Source: Brachybacterium saurashtrense (GTDB taxonomy: Bacteria > Actinomycetota > Actinomycetes > Actinomycetales > Dermabacteraceae). From it: a stretch of 64,000 nt of DNA. Positions 9,100-17,632 of this stretch are shown here, in pieces; position 1 is the first letter of the stretch, and every line of letters begins with the position of its first letter. The notes beneath the pieces are model-generated. The model did no database searches, was not told the DNA's origin, and was given only the letters and a program-made list of their open reading frames with translations. A program made the position numbers and the translations under genes. Location: assembly GCF_003355475.1 (NCBI RefSeq), contig NZ_CP031356.1:2418001-2482000 (forward strand). The letters are read 5' to 3'.

Positions 9100-9281
9100 T
9101 GTGGAAAACTTCGACTGGGGAGGAACGGCCATCCGACATCGGGCAGAGCTCCAAGACATCCCGGCTGATCAGAGCACCTCCCCTCGACACATCGGCGAAA
9201 CCTGTGCACCTTTTCCACAATTCGCGCAGATTTGCCCGCACGGCTCGCCCGAGAATGTGGATGACCACCCTCTGTGGAGGA
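9100..9281. other. Gene-free stretch with a cluster of DnaA-box-like sequences
   Basis: The 356 nt between the HNH gene and the tRNA (9051-9406) hold no credible gene and look less G+C-rich than the surroundings. Near-matches to TTATCCACA occur at 9100-9108 (minus, TTTTCCACA), 9211-9219 (plus, TTTTCCACA), 9256-9264 (minus, TCATCCACA) and, weaker, 9273-9281 (minus, TCCTCCACA). Three differ from consensus at one base. Whether DnaA binds here is unknown. Confidence 0.4.
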
Positions 9282-9406
9282 ACGGTCCGCACATCCCCAT
9301 GACCCCCGACGTCCCTCCACGACGCACTGCGTCGGCCGATGACAGGACGCTCGACAGCACCTGCCGCGCTCCCCCACGCTGGTGGGAGCCGGCCCCGCCG
9401 GCCCAG

Positions 9407-9480
9407 CGCTCCGTAGCTCAGCCCGGAAGAGCAGCTCCCTCATATGGAGTCGGTCGCAGGTTCGAGTCCTGCCGGAGCGT
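9407..9480 (+). tRNA. tRNA-Met (anticodon CAT), atypical
   Basis: A full cloverleaf can be drawn: acceptor CGCTCCG (9407-9413) with CGGAGCG (9473-9479); D stem GCTC/GAGC (9416-9419, 9429-9432) with G18G19; anticodon stem GCTCC/GGAGT around loop CTCATAT, anticodon CAT at 9441-9443; T arm GCAGG-TTCGAGT-CCTGC. T8, A14, G15 and the T-loop bases are conserved. The anticodon stem lacks the three G-C pairs of initiator tRNA, so it is elongator Met or a CAT-type Ile tRNA. Odd points are the C1-G72 first pair, T at position 73 and no encoded CCA. Confidence 0.75.
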
Positions 9481-9597
9481 CCGCATCCCGCCCGACGGCG
9501 CCCAGCCCCACCGGCCCCGCCGGCCGCCGGAGCGTCAGCCGCACCCCGTACGCTCGCACCAGCCCGTCGCCGCCGCGGCCGGTCCCGTCCACACCCC

Positions 9598-10275
9598 GTG
9601 AGGTGCACCATCGCTCGACGTTCCTCCACCACCCGCGAGCCCGTGCTCCAGGCGCTCGTCCTGCCCGCGCTCGAGCCGGCCGACGGCGAGCAGCTCGCCG
9701 CCCACGGCCATCATGACGGGCTCCGGCTCGAGGGCGACGATCTCAGCGGCCGTGATCTCTCGGGCACGAGCCTCAGCGAGTGCGAGCTGGTGGGCGTCAC
9801 CGCCCACACCACGGTGCTGCGTCACGCCCGGCTGATCGAGACTCGCCTCGAACGGCTCAGCGCCCCCGTGCTCGACGCCCGAGGCTCCGCCTGGCGGGAC
9901 GTCGAGCTCAGCGGCTCACGAGTGGGGGCGCTGGACGTCGACGACGCCGAGATCCGCTCCACCCGGATCACCGGCAGCAAGTTCGACTGGATCAACCTGC
10001 GCACGAGCACCCTCGAGGACGTGCTCTTCGAGGACTGCACGATCGAGGAGCTGGACCTCACGAACGCGACCGCCGCGCGTGTCGCGTTCCGACGCTGCCG
10101 GGTGGGCAGCCTCGCCCTCGCCCATGCCCGGCTCGAGGACGTGGACCTGCGCGGTCTGGAGATCGGCGCGATCGGCAACCTCGAGGGGCTGGCGGGCGCG
10201 ACCCTCGACGCGCAGCAGGTCACGCTGCTCGCGCCGGCCTTCGCGAGCCATCTGGGGATCCGCGTCGAGGGCTGA
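9598..10275 (+). CDS. Pentapeptide-repeat protein
   Basis: 225 aa if read from GTG 9598; GTG 9643 (VLQALVLPALEP) is equally possible and no clear ribosome-binding site decides. From about residue 50 the sequence runs in pentapeptide rhythm (LSGRDLSGTSLSECEL, then LDVDDAEIRSTRITGSKFDW and LEDVDLRGLEIGAI). Leu or Phe recurs every fifth residue, as in right-handed quadrilateral beta-helices. Such proteins can mimic DNA against gyrase, but nothing here shows that. It follows the tRNA and stands alone, convergent with the sulfur operon. Confidence 0.8.
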   Translation: MRCTIARRSSTTREPVLQALVLPALEPADGEQLAAHGHHDGLRLEGDDLSGRDLSGTSLSECELVGVTAHTTVLRHARLIETRLERLSAPVLDARGSAWRDVELSGSRVGALDVDDAEIRSTRITGSKFDWINLRTSTLEDVLFEDCTIEELDLTNATAARVAFRRCRVGSLALAHARLEDVDLRGLEIGAIGNLEGLAGATLDAQQVTLLAPAFASHLGIRVEG

Positions 10276-10398
10276 GCCTCCGCGCGCTGCGGAACTCAGG
10301 GCCTGCAGCAGTGCACGCGCCGACAGCAGAACGCCGGCAGACAGCAGAACGCGGGCCGAGGTGATCCCCGACCCGCGTCTGATGCCGCGATCCTACGT

Positions 10399-10905
10399 TC
10401 AGCGGCCGCTGAGACGCTGCTTCCGCGAGCTGATCTCGCCCGTGTTGAACCCGGCCAGGTGCAGGCCGCCGTGGAAGCGGGCGTGCTCGATCTTCACGCA
10501 GCGGTCCATCACCACGTCGAGCCCGCCCGCCTCGGCGATCGCCGCGGCCTCCTCGTTCCAAGAGCCCAGCTGCAGCCAGAGCGTCTTCGCGCCCACTTCG
10601 ACCGCCTCCCGGGCCACGCCGGGCAGGTCGGAGTCCTTGCGGAACACGTCCACCACGTCGGGCACGACGGGGAGGTCCGCGAGCGAGTCGTACGCCGGGT
10701 GGCCGAGGATCGTCTCGGCGCGCGGGTTGACGAAGTACACCTCGTACGGGGAGCTGGACAGCAAGTAGGTGCCCACGAAGTAGCTGGCCCGGGCGGGATT
10801 GGCCGAGGCGCCGACGATCGCGATGCTCCGGGCGCGGCGCAGGATCGCGAGCCGCTCGGGGGCCGACGGCGCCTTCCAGGTGCGCTGGGTGGTCTGCTCG
10901 GTCAT
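10399..10905 (-). CDS. CoA-binding domain protein (YccU-like)
   Basis: 168 aa; a single CoA-binding Rossmann domain. SIAIVGASANPARASYFVGTYLLSS at about 30-54 is the nucleotide loop, VYFVNPRAETILG and FRKDSDLPGV follow, and MDRCVKIEHARF gives the family's conserved Cys/His end. Start at 10905 overlaps the metY stop by 4 nt, making it the last gene of the sulfur operon. Family members bind CoA or acyl-CoA; their physiological role is poorly known. With an acetyl-CoA synthetase in the same operon, a link to acyl-CoA handling is a reasonable inference only. Confidence 0.88.
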   Translation of the reverse strand: MTEQTTQRTWKAPSAPERLAILRRARSIAIVGASANPARASYFVGTYLLSSSPYEVYFVNPRAETILGHPAYDSLADLPVVPDVVDVFRKDSDLPGVAREAVEVGAKTLWLQLGSWNEEAAAIAEAGGLDVVMDRCVKIEHARFHGGLHLAGFNTGEISSRKQRLSGR

Positions 10906-12329
10906 CGCTGCACTCCCGTCGCCGCCGTGATCGCCTGGTCGAGGTCCCACAGGATGTCCGCGACGTCCTCGAGACCCACCGAGATGCGGATGAGGTCGGG
11001 CCGGACGCCGCCCGCGACGAGCTGCTCCGGCGTGAGCTGCCGGTGCGTGGTCGAGGCCGGGTGCAGCACGAGCGTGCGCGCGTCCCCGATGTTCGCCAGG
11101 TGCGAGGCGAGCTGCAGGCTCTCGATCACCCGCTCCCCCGCGGTCCGCGCAGCGGCCGCCTCCTCCTCGGCGCTCGCGAACTCGCCCGTCGGCCGCACGC
11201 CGAAGGCGAAGACCGAGCCGGGGCCGAGCGGCAGGTAGCGCGCGGCACGCTCATGGTGCGGGTGGGATTCCAGGCCCGCCCAGGTCACGAAGGCGACCCG
11301 CGGATCCACGTCGAGCCACTCGGCGACGGCGCGGGCGCCGGCGAGGTGCGCGTCGATCCGCTGCGGGAGCGTCTCCACGCCCTGCAGCAGCTGGAACGCG
11401 GACTGCGCCGAGAGGGACGGGCCGATGTCGCGCAGCTGCTCGGAGCGCAGCTTGGTGAGGAAGCCGTACTCGCCGAAGTTGTCCCACCACCTGATGCCGC
11501 CGTAGGACTCGACCGGCTCGGTCATGGTGGGGAACTTCCCGCCTCCCCAGTCGAAGCGGCCGGACTCGACCACCACGCCGCCGAGCGTGGTGCCGTGGCC
11601 GCCGAGGAACTTGGTGGCGGAGTGGATGACGATGTCCGCCCCGTGCTCGATGGGTCGCACCAGGTAGGGGGTGGCGAGGGTCGCGTCCACCACCAGCGGC
11701 ACGCCGTGCTCGTGGGCGAGGTCGGCGAGCGCGGCGAGGTCCGCGATCTCCCCGGAGGGGTTGCCGATCACCTCGACGTACAGCGCCTTCGTCTCCGGCC
11801 GGAACGCGGCGCGGTAGTCCTCCGCCTCGGAGGAGGCGACGAAGGTGGTCTCCACCCCGAAGCGGCGCAGGGTGACGTCCAGCTGGGTGACGGTGCCGCC
11901 GTACAGCTGGGCGGAGGCGACGATGTGGTCGCCCGCCCCGGCGAGCGCCGCGAAGGTGATGAACTCGGCGCTCATCCCGGAGGCGGTCGCGACCGCACCG
12001 ATCCCGCCCTCGAGGGAGGCGATGCGCTCCTCGAACGCGGCGACGGTGGGGTTGCCGATGCGGGAGTAGATGTTGCCGTACTTCTGCAGCGCGAACAGGT
12101 TCCCGGCGTCGTCCGCGTCGTCGAACACGAACGAGGTGCTCTGGTAGATCGGGACGGCGCGGGCGCCGTGCTGGGCATCCGGGGTGCCGCCCGCGTGCAG
12201 GGCACGGGTGCGGAAGCCGAATCCTCCGGCGGGGGACGACGGCGCCGGGGCCGACGCCGCGGGGGCGGCCGACGCTGCGGCGTCCTGGGGGGTCGAGGTC
12301 ACGGGGTCCTCCTGGAGGTGCGGGGTCAT
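10902..12329 (-). CDS. metY: O-acetylhomoserine sulfhydrylase (MetY)
   Basis: 475 aa, Cys/Met-metabolism PLP family. MetY makes homocysteine from O-acetylhomoserine and sulfide. [24 protein letters not shown], the Tyr-rich [13 protein letters not shown] loop and the PLP Lys in [14 protein letters not shown] are visible; the insert [16 protein letters not shown] is typical of MetY rather than MetB. ATG 12329 overlaps the previous stop (ATGA), but GTG 12302 has a better Shine-Dalgarno (AGGAGGA, 4 nt away) and removes nine unconserved residues. An Ala/Pro-rich leader of about 25 residues follows either start. It is the sixth gene of the operon. Confidence 0.94.
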   Translation of the reverse strand: MTPHLQEDPVTSTPQDAAASAAPAASAPAPSSPAGGFGFRTRALHAGGTPDAQHGARAVPIYQSTSFVFDDADDAGNLFALQKYGNIYSRIGNPTVAAFEERIASLEGGIGAVATASGMSAEFITFAALAGAGDHIVASAQLYGGTVTQLDVTLRRFGVETTFVASSEAEDYRAAFRPETKALYVEVIGNPSGEIADLAALADLAHEHGVPLVVDATLATPYLVRPIEHGADIVIHSATKFLGGHGTTLGGVVVESGRFDWGGGKFPTMTEPVESYGGIRWWDNFGEYGFLTKLRSEQLRDIGPSLSAQSAFQLLQGVETLPQRIDAHLAGARAVAEWLDVDPRVAFVTWAGLESHPHHERAARYLPLGPGSVFAFGVRPTGEFASAEEEAAAARTAGERVIESLQLASHLANIGDARTLVLHPASTTHRQLTPEQLVAGGVRPDLIRISVGLEDVADILWDLDQAITAATGVQR

Positions 12330-13564
12330 GCGGACACCGCCGCCTTCGCGGGATGGTCGCCCGGGAGCGTCTCGAAGGCCGCGCGCTCGGCCTCCTCGGC
12401 GCTCACGCCCGGGACCACGGGGAGCAGGTCGGTGTTCAGCTCGGTGCCGCGGGCGCGGGCGAGGTCCTTCTCCTTCTCGCGCACGATCGGCAGCACGTCG
12501 CGGCCGAAGGCGGCGACCTCCTCGGTGAAGTGGAGGTAGCAGGTGAGCAGCAGGTTCACGCCCACCTTCTTGTACTCGATGATGCGGTCCGCGATCTCCT
12601 CGGGGGTGCCGATGAGGCGGGTCTTGAAGCCGTCGTTGTACTGCACGAGGTCCTCGAAGGAGGAGTCGGCCCACATGCCCTTGCCGTCCTTGGTGGAGGC
12701 GCCGGCCTCCTGCACTGAGGCCCGGAATCCCTCCACGGCGGGGCGGTGCGCCTTGGCGACGATCTCGCGCAGGGTCTCCTCCGCCTCGGCGCGGCTCTCG
12801 CGGGCGATGACGAAGCCGTTCAGCCCGAACTTCGGCGAGCGGCCGGCCTGCGCGGCGGAGGCGAGCACGCCGGCGACGTTCTCCTCGTAGCCCTCGAGGG
12901 TGCGGCCGTTGGAGAAGTACCAGTCGGCCACGCGGCCCGCGGTGGCCTGGGCGGCGGTGGAGTTGCCGCCGAAGAAGATCTCCGGGTGGGGGCGGCCGGG
13001 CACGTCGACGGGCTTGGGGCTGAGGGTGAACTCGTCGATCGCGTAGTACTGGCCGTCCTGGGAGTAGCCCTCCTCGGTGAGCAGGCCGCGCAGGGCGCGG
13101 ATGAACTCCTCGGTGCGCACGTAGCGCTCGTCGTGCTCGAGCCAGGGCAGGCCGAACTTCACGAACTCGTCCTTCAGCCAGCCGGAGACGATGTTCACCG
13201 CGGCACGGCCGCCGGAGAGGTGGTCGGCGGTGATCAGCCACTTGGCGAGCACGCCGGGGTGCCACATGCCGGGGTGGAAGGCGGCGATCACGCGCAGCCG
13301 CTCGGTGGCGCCCAGCAGGGCGAGGGAGAAGGCGGAGGCCTCGTGCTGCTTGTCCGCGCCGTAGCTGGCGGCGTAGCGGGTCTGGGTGAGCGCGTACTCG
13401 AAGCCGGAGTTCTCGGCGATCTGGGCCAGGCGCGAGTTGTAGGGCAGCTGCCAGTCGGTGCGCTGCTCGATGGTGGAGACCACGAGGCCGCCGGAGACGT
13501 TGGGCACCCAGTAGGCGAACTTCAGCGGCGTCTCGATGGTCGAGGCGGGGACGGTGGTGGTCAT
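12326..13564 (-). CDS. sfnG: FMNH2-dependent monooxygenase, SfnG-like (dimethyl sulfone monooxygenase)
   Basis: 412 aa, LLM-class (SsuD/bacterial luciferase) fold. LKFAYWVPNVSGGLVVSTIEQRT, FEYALTQTRYAASYGA, HPGMWHPG, AVNIVSGWLKDEF and WLEHDERYVRTEEFI match my recollection of SfnG. SfnG oxidises dimethyl sulfone to methanesulfinate using reduced FMN; a close alkanesulfonate or other C-S cleaving substrate is possible. No flavin reductase (SsuE/MsuE type) or MsuD is encoded nearby. AAGGAG precedes the ATG, and the start overlaps the acsA stop by 4 nt. Confidence 0.85.
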   Translation of the reverse strand: MTTTVPASTIETPLKFAYWVPNVSGGLVVSTIEQRTDWQLPYNSRLAQIAENSGFEYALTQTRYAASYGADKQHEASAFSLALLGATERLRVIAAFHPGMWHPGVLAKWLITADHLSGGRAAVNIVSGWLKDEFVKFGLPWLEHDERYVRTEEFIRALRGLLTEEGYSQDGQYYAIDEFTLSPKPVDVPGRPHPEIFFGGNSTAAQATAGRVADWYFSNGRTLEGYEENVAGVLASAAQAGRSPKFGLNGFVIARESRAEAEETLREIVAKAHRPAVEGFRASVQEAGASTKDGKGMWADSSFEDLVQYNDGFKTRLIGTPEEIADRIIEYKKVGVNLLLTCYLHFTEEVAAFGRDVLPIVREKEKDLARARGTELNTDLLPVVPGVSAEEAERAAFETLPGDHPAKAAVSA

Positions 13565-15729
13565 GGGAACTCCTTCATCGGCTCGGCCGACGGTCGGTGC
13601 GGGCGGTGGGAAGTGTGTCGGTCCTCGGGGGCGACGGTCGGGTCGTCCGCGGGGAGGGACGCGAGCGAGTCCGCGACCGCGGCCACGGCCTCGGGGTTCT
13701 GCAGGGAGGTGATGTCCCCGAGAGGGTCCGGGGTGCGGCCGGCGCGGCGGGCGCGCTCGGCGTGCACCAGCTGCGCCAGCAGGCGGCGCATGATCTTGCC
13801 CGAGCGGGTGCGGGGCAAGTCCGGGACCGTCACGACGAAGCGGGGCTTCGCGATCGGACCGATCTCGGCCGCGACACGGGCGCGCAGCGCGGGCACGTCG
13901 AGCGCGGGCACGTCGGCGCCGCCGGCGGCGATCACGAACACGGCCACGGCCTGCCCGGTGAGCGCGTCGTCCACGCCCGCGGCGCCGGCCTCCCGCACCG
14001 ACGGGTCCGCGACCAGCGCTGATTCGATCTCGATGGTGGAGAGGCGGTGCCCGGAGACGTTCACGACGTCGTCGAGGCGACCCAGGATCCAGAAGCAGCC
14101 GTCGGCGTCCACCGTGGCGGAGTCCCCGGCCACGTAGTAGCCGCCGTGCGCGCCGTGCCCGGCGTAGTCGCGCCAGTACGAGTCGCGGTAGCGCTCCGGA
14201 TCGCCCCACACGGTGCGGGCCATGCCGGGCCAGGGGCGCCGCGCCACCAGGGTGCCGGCCACGCCGGGCGGCTGCTCGGCGCCGTGCGCGTCCACCACGG
14301 ACAGGTCGATGCCGGGCAGCGGCACGGTCGCGGAGCCGGGCTTGAGGGTGGTGGCGCCGGGCAGCGGCGCGAGCATCGCCGCGCCGGTCTCGGACTGCCA
14401 CCAGGTGTCCACCACCGGCAGCTCGTCGCGGCCGAAGGTGCGGCGGAACCACACCCAGGCCTCGGGGTTGATCGCCTCGCCCACGGTGCCCAGCAGGCGC
14501 AGGGTGGACAGGTCGTGCCCCTCCGGCAGCGCGTCCCCGAACCAGCTCATGAAGGTGCGGATCAGGGTGGGAGCGGTGTAGTAGACGGTGACGCCGTAGC
14601 GCTCGATGATCTCCAGGTGCCGTTCGCGGGAGGGCTCGCCCGGGGTGCCCTCGTAGATCACCTGGGTGAGGCCGTTGCTGAGCGGGCCGTAGATCTCGTA
14701 GGTGTGGGCGGTGACCCAGGCGAGGTCGGCGGTGCACCAGTGGACGTCCTCGGGCCGGGCGTCGAAGTGGGCCCAGTGCGCCCAGGAGGTGTGGGCGAGG
14801 TAGCCGCCGGAGGTGTGGACGAGGCCCTTCGGCTTGCCGGTGGTGCCGGAGGTGTAGATGATGAACAGCGGGTGCTCGGCGTCGAACGGGACGGGCCGGT
14901 GCACCGCGCTCGCGCGGTCCACGCTCTCGTGCCACCACACGTCCCGGCCCTCGGTCCAGGCCACGTCCTGGCCGGTGCGGCGCACCACGAGGACGTGCTC
15001 GAGGGCGGGGAGGTCGCGGGCGGCCTCGTCCGCGGCGGATTTCACCTCCACGGCCTGGCCGCGGCGGAACTGGCCGTCGGAGGTGACCAGGAGCTTCGCG
15101 CCGGTGTCCTGCAGGCGGAAGCGCACCGCCTCCGCGCTGAACCCGCCGAACACCAGGGAGTGCACGGCGCCGATCCGGGCGCAGGCCAGCGCGATGACGA
15201 CGGTCTCCACGAGCACGGGCAGGTACACCACCACGCGGTCGCCGGGGCCGATGCCGAGCTCGGTGAGCGCGTTCGCGGCGCGGGAGACGCGCTCCTGCAG
15301 GTCCCGGTAGGTGACGGAGACGCGGTCCCCGGGCTCGCCCTCGAAGTGCACCGCCACCTTCTGGCCGTTCCCGGCGCGCACGTGCCGGTCCACGCAGTTC
15401 TCGGCGACGTTCAGGCGGCCGCCGTCGAACCAACGGGCGGCGGGGACGGACAGCTCCCCGGTGGCGGGGTCCGGCGTGGGCGGGGTCCAGTCGAGCACGG
15501 TGTGCCAGGGCTCCGCCCAGTCCAGACGCCGCGCGGCGGACTCCCAGAAGCCGAGCGGATCGGCCGAGGCCTCCGCGTACAGCCCCGCCTCCGCGTTCCA
15601 GGCGCCTGCGGGCGCGGGGGCGGGCGGGTAGCTGCGGGTCTCCACCAGGCGCGACTCGGCGGCGGCCGACGGCGCGGAGGTGGACGGCGCAGCGGCGGAC
15701 GGTGCAGTGGTGCGGGTGGTGGTGCTCAT
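13561..15729 (-). CDS. acsA: Acetyl-CoA synthetase-like AMP-forming ligase
   Basis: 722 aa, ANL superfamily. The P-loop-like A3 motif is YTSGTTGKPKG, followed by VHTSGGYLAHTSWAHW, CTADLAWVTAHTYEIYGPL, TWWQSETGAAM, GYYVAGDSATVDADG and the C-terminal PRTRSGKIMRRLL with the catalytic, acetylation-prone Lys. The Trp-containing TWWQSETG motif fits acetyl/propionyl specificity. About 40 extra N-terminal and 30 C-terminal residues are low complexity. In this operon it could make acetyl-CoA for O-acetylhomoserine synthesis, or activate an organosulfur carboxylate; neither is shown. Overlaps both neighbours by 4 nt. Confidence 0.9.
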   Translation of the reverse strand: MSTTTRTTAPSAAAPSTSAPSAAAESRLVETRSYPPAPAPAGAWNAEAGLYAEASADPLGFWESAARRLDWAEPWHTVLDWTPPTPDPATGELSVPAARWFDGGRLNVAENCVDRHVRAGNGQKVAVHFEGEPGDRVSVTYRDLQERVSRAANALTELGIGPGDRVVVYLPVLVETVVIALACARIGAVHSLVFGGFSAEAVRFRLQDTGAKLLVTSDGQFRRGQAVEVKSAADEAARDLPALEHVLVVRRTGQDVAWTEGRDVWWHESVDRASAVHRPVPFDAEHPLFIIYTSGTTGKPKGLVHTSGGYLAHTSWAHWAHFDARPEDVHWCTADLAWVTAHTYEIYGPLSNGLTQVIYEGTPGEPSRERHLEIIERYGVTVYYTAPTLIRTFMSWFGDALPEGHDLSTLRLLGTVGEAINPEAWVWFRRTFGRDELPVVDTWWQSETGAAMLAPLPGATTLKPGSATVPLPGIDLSVVDAHGAEQPPGVAGTLVARRPWPGMARTVWGDPERYRDSYWRDYAGHGAHGGYYVAGDSATVDADGCFWILGRLDDVVNVSGHRLSTIEIESALVADPSVREAGAAGVDDALTGQAVAVFVIAAGGADVPALDVPALRARVAAEIGPIAKPRFVVTVPDLPRTRSGKIMRRLLAQLVHAERARRAGRTPDPLGDITSLQNPEAVAAVADSLASLPADDPTVAPEDRHTSHRPHRPSAEPMKEFP

Positions 15730-16592
15730 GTCCAGGTCCTCAGGAGCTTCTTCTCGGCCAGGCCCAGCAGGGCGTTGGTGAGGCTGCCCAGCACGGCGAG
15801 CAGCACGATGGCGAGCAGGATCCGGTCCACGCGGCCCGTCTGCTGGGAGTCGTTGAGCAGGAAGCCCAGGCCCATCGAGGAGGCGATCAGCTCAGCCGCG
15901 ACGAGGAACAGCCACGCCTGGGCGAGCGCGAGGCGCAGCCCGGAGACCACCGAGGGCACCACGGCGGGCAGCTGCACGGTGCGGAACAGGGACCAGCCGC
16001 GCAGGCCGAAGCAGCGCCCGGCCTCCACCAGGTGCGGGTCGATGTGTCGCAGCGCGGCGGCGACGGTGGTGAACACGGGGAAGAACGCACCGATCGCCAC
16101 CAGGGTGATCTTCGATTCCTCGCCGATCTGCAGCCACAGGATCAGCAGCGGCACCCAGGCCAGGGAGGGCACGGCCCGCAGCGCGGCGAGGGTGGGGCTG
16201 AGCACGGCGTCCCCGGCGCGGGACAGGCCCACCACGGCGGCGACGGCCAGGCCCACCACGGAGCCCGCGGCGAAGCCCAGCAGCACGCGCTGCACCGAGA
16301 TCGCGATGTGCAGCCACAGCTCGCCGCGCTCGATCAGCTGCCTCCCCGCCTCCAGCACCGCGAGCGGGCCGGGAAGCCGGTAGGCGGGCACCAGCCCGGT
16401 GGCGGTGCTCACCTGCCAGGCCGCGAGGATCAGCACCGGCAACAGCGCCCCGGCGGCGACCCGCACCGCGGTGCGGTCCCACACCGCGCGGGCCGGGGCG
16501 GCAGGGGCCGTCCCGTCGGCGGCGCGCGCGGTCCCGGCCCCGTCGGCCGTCGCCTCGGGGTCCGCGGCGCGGGCGCTCGCGGGAGCGCTCAC
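15726..16592 (-). CDS. ssuC: ABC transporter permease, sulfonate/taurine (SsuC) type
   Basis: 288 aa from GTG 16592, overlapping the binding-protein stop (GTGA). About 35 Ala/Thr-rich residues precede six predicted membrane helices; the EAA-like loop is EAGRCFGLRGWSLFRTVQLPAVVPSVVSG, a BPD-transport permease hallmark. The MGLGFLL-NDSQQT ending is common in SsuC/TauC/NrtB proteins. It pairs with the ATPase and lipoprotein upstream to import an oxidised organosulfur compound; the exact substrate cannot be told from sequence. Confidence 0.88.
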   Translation of the reverse strand: MSAPASARAADPEATADGAGTARAADGTAPAAPARAVWDRTAVRVAAGALLPVLILAAWQVSTATGLVPAYRLPGPLAVLEAGRQLIERGELWLHIAISVQRVLLGFAAGSVVGLAVAAVVGLSRAGDAVLSPTLAALRAVPSLAWVPLLILWLQIGEESKITLVAIGAFFPVFTTVAAALRHIDPHLVEAGRCFGLRGWSLFRTVQLPAVVPSVVSGLRLALAQAWLFLVAAELIASSMGLGFLLNDSQQTGRVDRILLAIVLLAVLGSLTNALLGLAEKKLLRTWT

Positions 16593-17632
16593 TGCGACGC
16601 CACCGCGGCGGTCGCGAAGTCGGCGTGGAGGATCTCCGCGCGGGCCTTCTCGACGGCCTCGGCCCCGCCGGCGACGTCCCCGGAGTCGGAGAGCATCGGG
16701 GAGATCGCCTCGAGCACGGCGAGCTGGTCCTCCCCGGGCACGCCGGAGACGTCGAGGTTGGAGCGCTCGGTGATCACGGTGGTGGCGACCTCGAGGTCGA
16801 TGCCGGCGGCGTCGGCCAGCAGCTGCGCGGTCTCCTCGAGGTTCTCGAGCGCCCAGGTGCGAGCGGTCTCGTACGCGTCCACGACCACCTGGACCACGTC
16901 CGCGTGGTCCTCGAGGAAGGCCTCGGTGGTGTTGAGGAAGCCGTAGGTGTTGAAGTCGACGTTGCGGTACACCAGCTGCGCGCCGGACTCCACCTCGGCG
17001 GCGGCCATGATCGGGTCCAGGCCCGCCCAAGCCTCCACGCTGCCGCCCTCCAGGGCGGAGCGGCCGTCGGCGTGCTGCAGGGGCTGCAGCTCCACGTCGT
17101 CGATGCTGAGCCCCGCCTCGCCGAGGGCCTGGACCAGGAAGAAGTACGGGTCGGTGCCGGGCGTGGCGGCGACGGAGCGGCCGGCGAGGTCGCCGGGGCC
17201 GGTGATGTCGCTGTCCGCCGGGACCACCAGCGCGGACCACTCGGGCTGGGAGTAGATGTCGATGACCTTGAGCGGGGTGTCGTTGGCGCGGGCCAGCAGC
17301 GCGGCGGAGCCGGCGGTGGAGGCGATGTCCGCGGAGCCGGAGCGGAGGAACTCGTTGGCCTTGTTGGAGCCGGCCGACTGCACCCACTCCACGGTGACGC
17401 TCTCGCCCAGGGCGTCCTCGATGAGGCGCTGGTCGCGCACCACCAGGCTGAGCGGGTTGTAGGTGGCCCAGTCGACGGTGAGGGAGTCGGTGCTCCACTC
17501 GCCGGCGCCCTCGGCGGAGCCCGCGGCGATGTTCTCCGAGCCCTCGCCGGGCACGCAGGCGGCCAGGGCCGTCCCGGCGAGCGCGGAGAGTCCGAGGGCG
17601 GTGGCGGTGCGGCGGCTGAGGAGGTGGGTCAT
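16589..17632 (-). CDS. ssuA: ABC transporter substrate-binding lipoprotein, sulfonate-type
   Basis: 347 aa. Signal peptide with lipobox LAACVPG (Cys26), so a membrane-anchored binding protein. The mature part resembles SsuA/TauA/NMT1-like proteins: LTVDWATYNPLSLVV, ANEFLRSGSADIASTAGSAALLAR, then the hinge SVAATPGTDPYFFLVQALGEAGL. It delivers substrate to the permease encoded next. Start ATG 17632 overlaps the ATPase stop by 4 nt. The substrate (alkanesulfonate, taurine, sulfone or sulfate ester) is not decided by sequence; the SfnG-like gene points to a sulfone or sulfonate. Confidence 0.88.
   Translation of the reverse strand: MTHLLSRRTATALGLSALAGTALAACVPGEGSENIAAGSAEGAGEWSTDSLTVDWATYNPLSLVVRDQRLIEDALGESVTVEWVQSAGSNKANEFLRSGSADIASTAGSAALLARANDTPLKVIDIYSQPEWSALVVPADSDITGPGDLAGRSVAATPGTDPYFFLVQALGEAGLSIDDVELQPLQHADGRSALEGGSVEAWAGLDPIMAAAEVESGAQLVYRNVDFNTYGFLNTTEAFLEDHADVVQVVVDAYETARTWALENLEETAQLLADAAGIDLEVATTVITERSNLDVSGVPGEDQLAVLEAISPMLSDSGDVAGGAEAVEKARAEILHADFATAAVASQ

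Noticed and set aside
9051..9406. Chromosomal origin (oriC)
   Set aside because: Only a few DnaA-box-like sites, no AT-rich unwinding element, and no dnaA or dnaN next to it.
12326..13564. Alkanesulfonate monooxygenase SsuD
   Set aside because: The LLM fold is shared, but the N-terminal FAYWVPNVSGGLVVSTIEQRT block and NIVSGW context fit SfnG better; SsuD remains the second choice.
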